Origin: Lachnospiraceae bacterium UBA7110
Lineage (GTDB): Bacteria > Bacillota > Clostridia > Lachnospirales > Lachnospiraceae
Assembly (NCBI GenBank): GCA_002492295.1
Contig: DKYC01000005.1
Location: 1,696 to 12,877 of the forward strand
Length of the DNA stretch: 11,182 bases
Reading direction: 5' to 3'
A program made the translations under genes and the position numbers. Of this stretch, positions 8,701 to 11,182 are shown in pieces. Under the pieces are notes generated by a model. It did no database searches, was not told the DNA's origin, and saw nothing but the letters and a program-made list of their open reading frames with translations. Every line of letters begins with the position of its first letter. Position 1 is the first letter of the stretch.

Positions 8701-9222
8701 AAAACGCTCATGTATATATTGCAGGAAGCCCTGGTACAGGATATGCAGATCCTTTAACTTATAGGAAAGCGCCCCTCTTTTTGCCGCATACGCACAAAGC
8801 TTCCCCACGTCGTCCGTACTAAGCCCGTACTGCATAAATTCCGAAATTGCCGACTTAATCTCACTGATATACCCAGGTTTCCTGACATTGTATTTCATAA
8901 CGCTGAGCGCTTCTTCCATGTCCGCTGCAACCCGGCGCAGCACAAGGCTCTTTCCCGTATCGTCCAAAACAGGCATATTATTTCCGCCCGCCTCCTCAAA
9001 AATCCTGTGCGAAAGACGCCCGAAACTGAGCACGTCAATATTCATAATCCCCTTATTCGGATGTCTTTTTACCAGCTCAAGCTGTGTCTGCATCGTAAAC
9101 TGGTCAGGCACTACAATAAGATAGTTTGTATGCGGATTTCTGACGGACTCCTCTATCACCCTCTGATAAAGCAGATAACTTTTTCCCGAACCGGAAGCAC
9201 CAATATAAAATTTTAACCCCAT
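5779..9222 (-). CDS. addB: ATP-dependent helicase/nuclease subunit B
   Basis: AddB, 1147 residues (family about 1150-1170). It supplies the second (5'-strand) nuclease of AddAB and, by analogy with Bacillus, the Chi-recognition site. A Walker A GASGSGKS lies at 8-15; the rest of the helicase-like region (to about 650) lacks a classic DExx box, as expected for this inactive helicase fold. The C-terminal nuclease domain has H814, D927 or D930 (GRIDRID), D944 and K946 (VIDYKSG) and Q962/Q964. Four cysteines, C784, C1105, C1108 and C1114, in the pattern C...CxxCxxxxxC match the iron-sulphur clasp that closes the nuclease domain. This clasp separates AddB from the related RexB of streptococci and lactococci, many of which lack it. 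The ATG (9220-9222) follows AAAGGAAA. It is the first gene of the operon and is divergent from pepF. Confidence 0.97.
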   Translation of the reverse strand: MGLKFYIGASGSGKSYLLYQRVIEESVRNPHTNYLIVVPDQFTMQTQLELVKRHPNKGIMNIDVLSFGRLSHRIFEEAGGNNMPVLDDTGKSLVLRRVAADMEEALSVMKYNVRKPGYISEIKSAISEFMQYGLSTDDVGKLCAYAAKRGALSYKLKDLHILYQGFLQYIHERFITTEETLDILCSVLSRSRIVQGSVIVFDGFTGFTPVQNKVIQELLVQARQVIVTVTMDTRENPYAADGEQKLFHLSKKTIRDLDKLCREAGVTHEQDEKIMDEQVFRYRNNAGLSHLERELFRYPYREFQGEQDSIHIFEASNPQNELRQVCLKIKELVRENGYAYRDIAVVTGDLERYGFPAEEEFTRFGIPFFLDRTNKLVLNPFIEFIRSALLVVSQEYSYESVFHFLRCGLAGVSPEETDRLENYVMTMGIRGKKAWGRRFTRRMKAWGEAVQPLDELNEVREKIVSMIAPLMVKKACGRELAAALYGFIENARIEQKLAAYAAEFKAKGDLVRAKEYEQIYRLVMELLEQVCALLGDEELSVREFADILDAGFAEIKVGTIPQNVDKVVIGDIERTRMSEVRALFFIGVNDGIIPKSGTTGGILSDIDREFLQESEFELAPTPRQQMYIQRLYLYMTMTKPSDFLFLSYAKVDSEGKSIRPAYLIHTVTRLFPKIVITKPQLRDIEEQLDSPGDALTYLVELLRRYALNGLSDAQSERDRKLFFTLYDTCARDERYAPVVSGMRKAAFEYLADAGDRRLPKALASLLYGQVLKNSVSRLEKFAACAYAHFLEYGLGLSEREKYRFESVDMGTVFHAVLEQFSEKITESGYTWFDFPKEFGEQLVGECLERYAAAYGETVLYSSRRNEYMITRMNRVLCRTVQTLQYQLRQGVFEPEGFELSFQMTSDLDAVNIALSEEERMHLIGRIDRIDTCRQEDRLYVKVIDYKSGNRKFDLAALYYGLQLQLVVYMNAAVELEKRKNPDARVIPAAMLYYHVSDPMTETDEGEPDPDKIEKAILEELKMTGMVSDDEEVIRLLDQGFETKSAVLPVAKKKDGSFTQASSVLSGEDFETVSDYVNRKIRELGTSILDGDIRLNPYEQDGQTACTYCEYKHVCGFDRRLGAGLVRCLEELDAQQALEKMKEGGGQG

Positions 9223-9254
9223 GTATCCGCTTTCCTTTCAAAATTCTTTTTTAT

Positions 9255-9263
9255 AGTATAGCA
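9255..9263 (-). promoter_or_regulatory. Probable promoter of the addBA operon (extended -10)
   Basis: On the minus strand the sequence reads TGCTATACT: a -10 box TATACT (9255-9260) with a TG one base upstream (9262-9263), an extended -10 as used by SigA-type polymerase. No good -35 is seen at 16-18 nt, which an extended -10 can tolerate. The predicted start of transcription near 9248 gives a leader of about 25 nt with the AAAGGAAA ribosome-binding site at 9231-9238. No operator or LexA/DinR-like box was recognised by eye. Confidence 0.5.
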
Positions 9264-9291
9264 TAATCACCCTGAAAATGGTACACTGATA

Positions 9292-9297
9292 TATAAT
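9292..9297 (+). promoter_or_regulatory. Probable -10 box of the pepF promoter
   Basis: A perfect TATAAT lies 35 nt upstream of the pepF ATG, predicting a transcript start near 9304. The -35 region at the usual distance (about 9269-9274) is poor; CTGAAA at 9272-9277 is only 14 nt away. The box is about 31 bp from the opposing addB -10, so the upstream parts of the two promoters must overlap. Confidence 0.45.
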
Positions 9298-9309
9298 GAT
9301 ATGAATTAT

Positions 9310-9318
9310 AGGAAAGGA
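9310..9318 (+). promoter_or_regulatory. Ribosome-binding site of pepF, long spacing
   Basis: AGGAAAGGA is the only good Shine-Dalgarno match in the pepF leader. It ends 14 nt before the ATG at 9333, longer than the usual 5-10 nt. An in-frame TAG at 9309-9311 just upstream and the lack of another ATG, GTG or TTG between them leave 9333 as the only reasonable start. Confidence 0.5.
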
Positions 9319-9332
9319 CTGCGGTAACCATT

Positions 9333-11132
9333 ATGGACGAAATCAAAAACAGAAACGAAATCCCCACAGAGCACACATGGGCATTGGAAGATTTATATGC
9401 ATCCGATGAGGAATGGAAAAAGGATTTAGACAAAATCAGGAAAATGATCCCGGAAATCGAAGCGTATTGCGGGACACTTGGCGAAAACGCGGACACGCTG
9501 CTCGCATTCCTGAAAAAACAGGATGAAATCAGCATTTTTCTTGACCGCTTTGCAAACTATTCCATGCGCAAGGCGGACGAAAATACCAAGAACACGACCT
9601 ATCAGGGAATGAAGGACCAGACAGCCGGCGTGTATGTGGCACTCTCCTCTGCACTCTCCTTTGCAGAGCCGGAAATCCTTGCAATCAGCGATTCCACGCT
9701 GGAGGAATTTTACGCACAAAATCCAAAGCTTACGGTTTACAGACGATGTCTTGACGATATCCGCCGCAAAAAAGCACACATTTTAAGCAATGACGAGGAA
9801 AAAATCCTTGCCGCGGCGGGTGACCTTGCACAGTCCCCCGACGATATCTTCGGGCTGTTAAACGATGCCGACATGACCTTTGACTCCGTCAGCGATATCG
9901 AAGGAAACCGCTATCCTGTCACACATGCCACATTTATTTCCCTGCTCCATAAAACTGACAGGAGTGTCAGAAAAGCCGCCTTTGAGTCGCTTTACAAAAC
10001 ATATGAGGCGCATAAAAATACCTCTGCCGCCATCCTCTCCGCGCAGATGAAACAGCTGAACTTTTTCGCAAAAGCCAGAAAATACGACAGCCCGCTTCAC
10101 GCAGCGCTCGATTGCAGCAACATCAATCCGCAGGTTTACCATAACCTGATTGAGACGGTTCACGAAAACATGGACTATATGTATCGGTATGTGCATCTTC
10201 GCAAAAAACTGTTAAAAGTTGACGAGCTGCATATGTACGACCTGTATGCACCGATGGTTTCCGATGCCGAGCGCGATATCCCGTTTGAGGAGACAAAAGT
10301 AAATATCCGCAAGGCGCTGTCCGTCCTCGGTGACGATTATACCGCGCTTTTGGACGAAGGCTTTCAAAACCGCTGGATTGACGTTTACGAAAATACCGGA
10401 AAGCGCAGCGGCGCCTACTCCGCCGGATGCCGTGTTCATCCGTATGTCCTCTTAAATTACAAAAACAACCTCGACAGCGAATTTACAACGGTACACGAAA
10501 TGGGACACGCCCTTCACTCCTACCTTTCCAACAAAAACCAGCCTGTTGTCGACTCTGACTATGTGATTTTTGTAGCTGAGGTTGCTTCCACCTGCAATGA
10601 AGCGCTGCTGATGCAGTATCTTTTAAAAAATACGGCTGACAGAAAAGAACGCGCTTATCTAATCAACTACTTCCTGGAGCAGTTTCGGACGACACTCTAC
10701 CGTCAGACCATGTTTGCGGAGTTTGAACTGAAAATGAGCCAAATGGTGTTAAACGGCGAGAGCATCAATTCCGAAACCGCCTGCAGAACGTATCACAATC
10801 TGATAGACCTCTACTTTGGAAAAGAGATTGTGCACGATGCAAAAATCGACCTCGAATGGGCGCGTATCCCGCACTTTTACTACAATTTCTATGTTTATCA
10901 GTACGCAACCGGATTTTCCGCTGCCATTGCACTCTCGCAGAAAATCCTGGAAGAAGGGGAACCTGCAGTCAAAGCCTACAAGGAAAAATTTCTGTGTGCC
11001 GGCTGTTCCAAGGATCCGGTATCAATCCTCAAAGACGCCGGTGTCGATATGTCCACAAAGAAGCCAATTGAAGATGCCTTAAAGCTGTTTGGCAGTCTGA
11101 TTGACGAGATGGATGCGCTTGCCCGTATTTAA
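9333..11132 (+). CDS. pepF: Oligoendopeptidase F (M3B zinc metallopeptidase)
   Basis: PepF, 599 residues, very close to the usual length of about 600. It is a cytoplasmic zinc endopeptidase of family M3B that cuts short peptides (roughly 7-17 residues in characterised members) and acts in peptide turnover and nutrition. The zinc site is complete: HEMGH with H388, E389 and H392, plus the third ligand E416 in the VAEVASTCNE stretch. The N-terminal helical domain runs to about residue 200, followed by the catalytic domain; the C-terminal RIPHFYYNFYVYQYATG stretch (511-527) holds the His/Tyr residues typical of substrate binding in this family. There is no signal peptide, consistent with a cytoplasmic enzyme. 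It has its own promoter region, divergent from addB, and no co-directional partner is visible within the window. Nothing is truncated or frameshifted. Confidence 0.95.
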   Translation: MDEIKNRNEIPTEHTWALEDLYASDEEWKKDLDKIRKMIPEIEAYCGTLGENADTLLAFLKKQDEISIFLDRFANYSMRKADENTKNTTYQGMKDQTAGVYVALSSALSFAEPEILAISDSTLEEFYAQNPKLTVYRRCLDDIRRKKAHILSNDEEKILAAAGDLAQSPDDIFGLLNDADMTFDSVSDIEGNRYPVTHATFISLLHKTDRSVRKAAFESLYKTYEAHKNTSAAILSAQMKQLNFFAKARKYDSPLHAALDCSNINPQVYHNLIETVHENMDYMYRYVHLRKKLLKVDELHMYDLYAPMVSDAERDIPFEETKVNIRKALSVLGDDYTALLDEGFQNRWIDVYENTGKRSGAYSAGCRVHPYVLLNYKNNLDSEFTTVHEMGHALHSYLSNKNQPVVDSDYVIFVAEVASTCNEALLMQYLLKNTADRKERAYLINYFLEQFRTTLYRQTMFAEFELKMSQMVLNGESINSETACRTYHNLIDLYFGKEIVHDAKIDLEWARIPHFYYNFYVYQYATGFSAAIALSQKILEEGEPAVKAYKEKFLCAGCSKDPVSILKDAGVDMSTKKPIEDALKLFGSLIDEMDALARI

Positions 11133-11182
11133 AAACCATAATGCCTGTGTATGCAGTGCATATAAGCATAAAAAGAACGCCG
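11133..11182 (+). other. Sequence after pepF, short palindrome, no clear terminator
   Basis: After the pepF TAA (11130-11132) only 50 nt remain. They hold a perfect 6-bp-arm palindrome around one base at 11150-11162 (TATGCA, G, TGCATA), but it has no room for a loop and no following T-run, so it is not a convincing terminator. The real pepF terminator, or a co-transcribed gene, would lie beyond the window. Confidence 0.25.

Noticed and set aside
9251..9535. 94-codon minus-strand ORF across the addB-pepF gap
   Set aside because: It overlaps the start of pepF in antisense and the divergent promoters; the translation is a hydrophobic, Ser/Phe-rich shadow without a ribosome-binding site.

Overview
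The window looks like an ordinary chromosomal segment from a low-to-moderate-GC Firmicute, most likely a clostridial gut-type bacterium (Lachnospiraceae-like). That is an inference from protein style, Shine-Dalgarno use and the presence of AddAB rather than RecBCD. No rRNA, tRNA, CRISPR array, insertion sequence or phage gene was seen.

Most of the window is one tightly packed leftward operon running from about 9260 down to 552: addB, addA, a HAD-family phosphatase, then a CPBP-family intramembrane protease. addB and addA overlap by an ATGA, addA and the HAD gene are separated by about 19 nt or less, and the HAD stop is 4 nt from the CPBP start, with the CPBP ribosome-binding site inside the end of the HAD gene. 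AddB and AddA together form the Gram-positive helicase-nuclease that processes double-strand breaks for recombination. Both copies look full length with all key residues: Walker A, DEYQD box and nuclease Asp/Lys in AddA; Walker A, nuclease Asp/Lys and the four-cysteine iron-sulphur clasp in AddB. The two small downstream genes have no obvious mechanistic link to repair and may simply be co-transcribed.

To the right, a short AT-rich divergent promoter region (9223-9332) separates addB from a rightward gene for oligoendopeptidase F (9333-11132), a complete M3B zinc peptidase.

The left end (1-551) is different. It is AT-rich and gene-poor, with a 20-bp-arm inverted repeat at 225-275 (probable terminator), a start-less 63-codon reading frame at 349-540 that resembles the 3' end of a decayed gene, and a doubtful 70-codon ORF at 12-224 that begins right at the foot of the hairpin. 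This is the only part of the window not explained by conventional genes. I saw no convincing new biological system.
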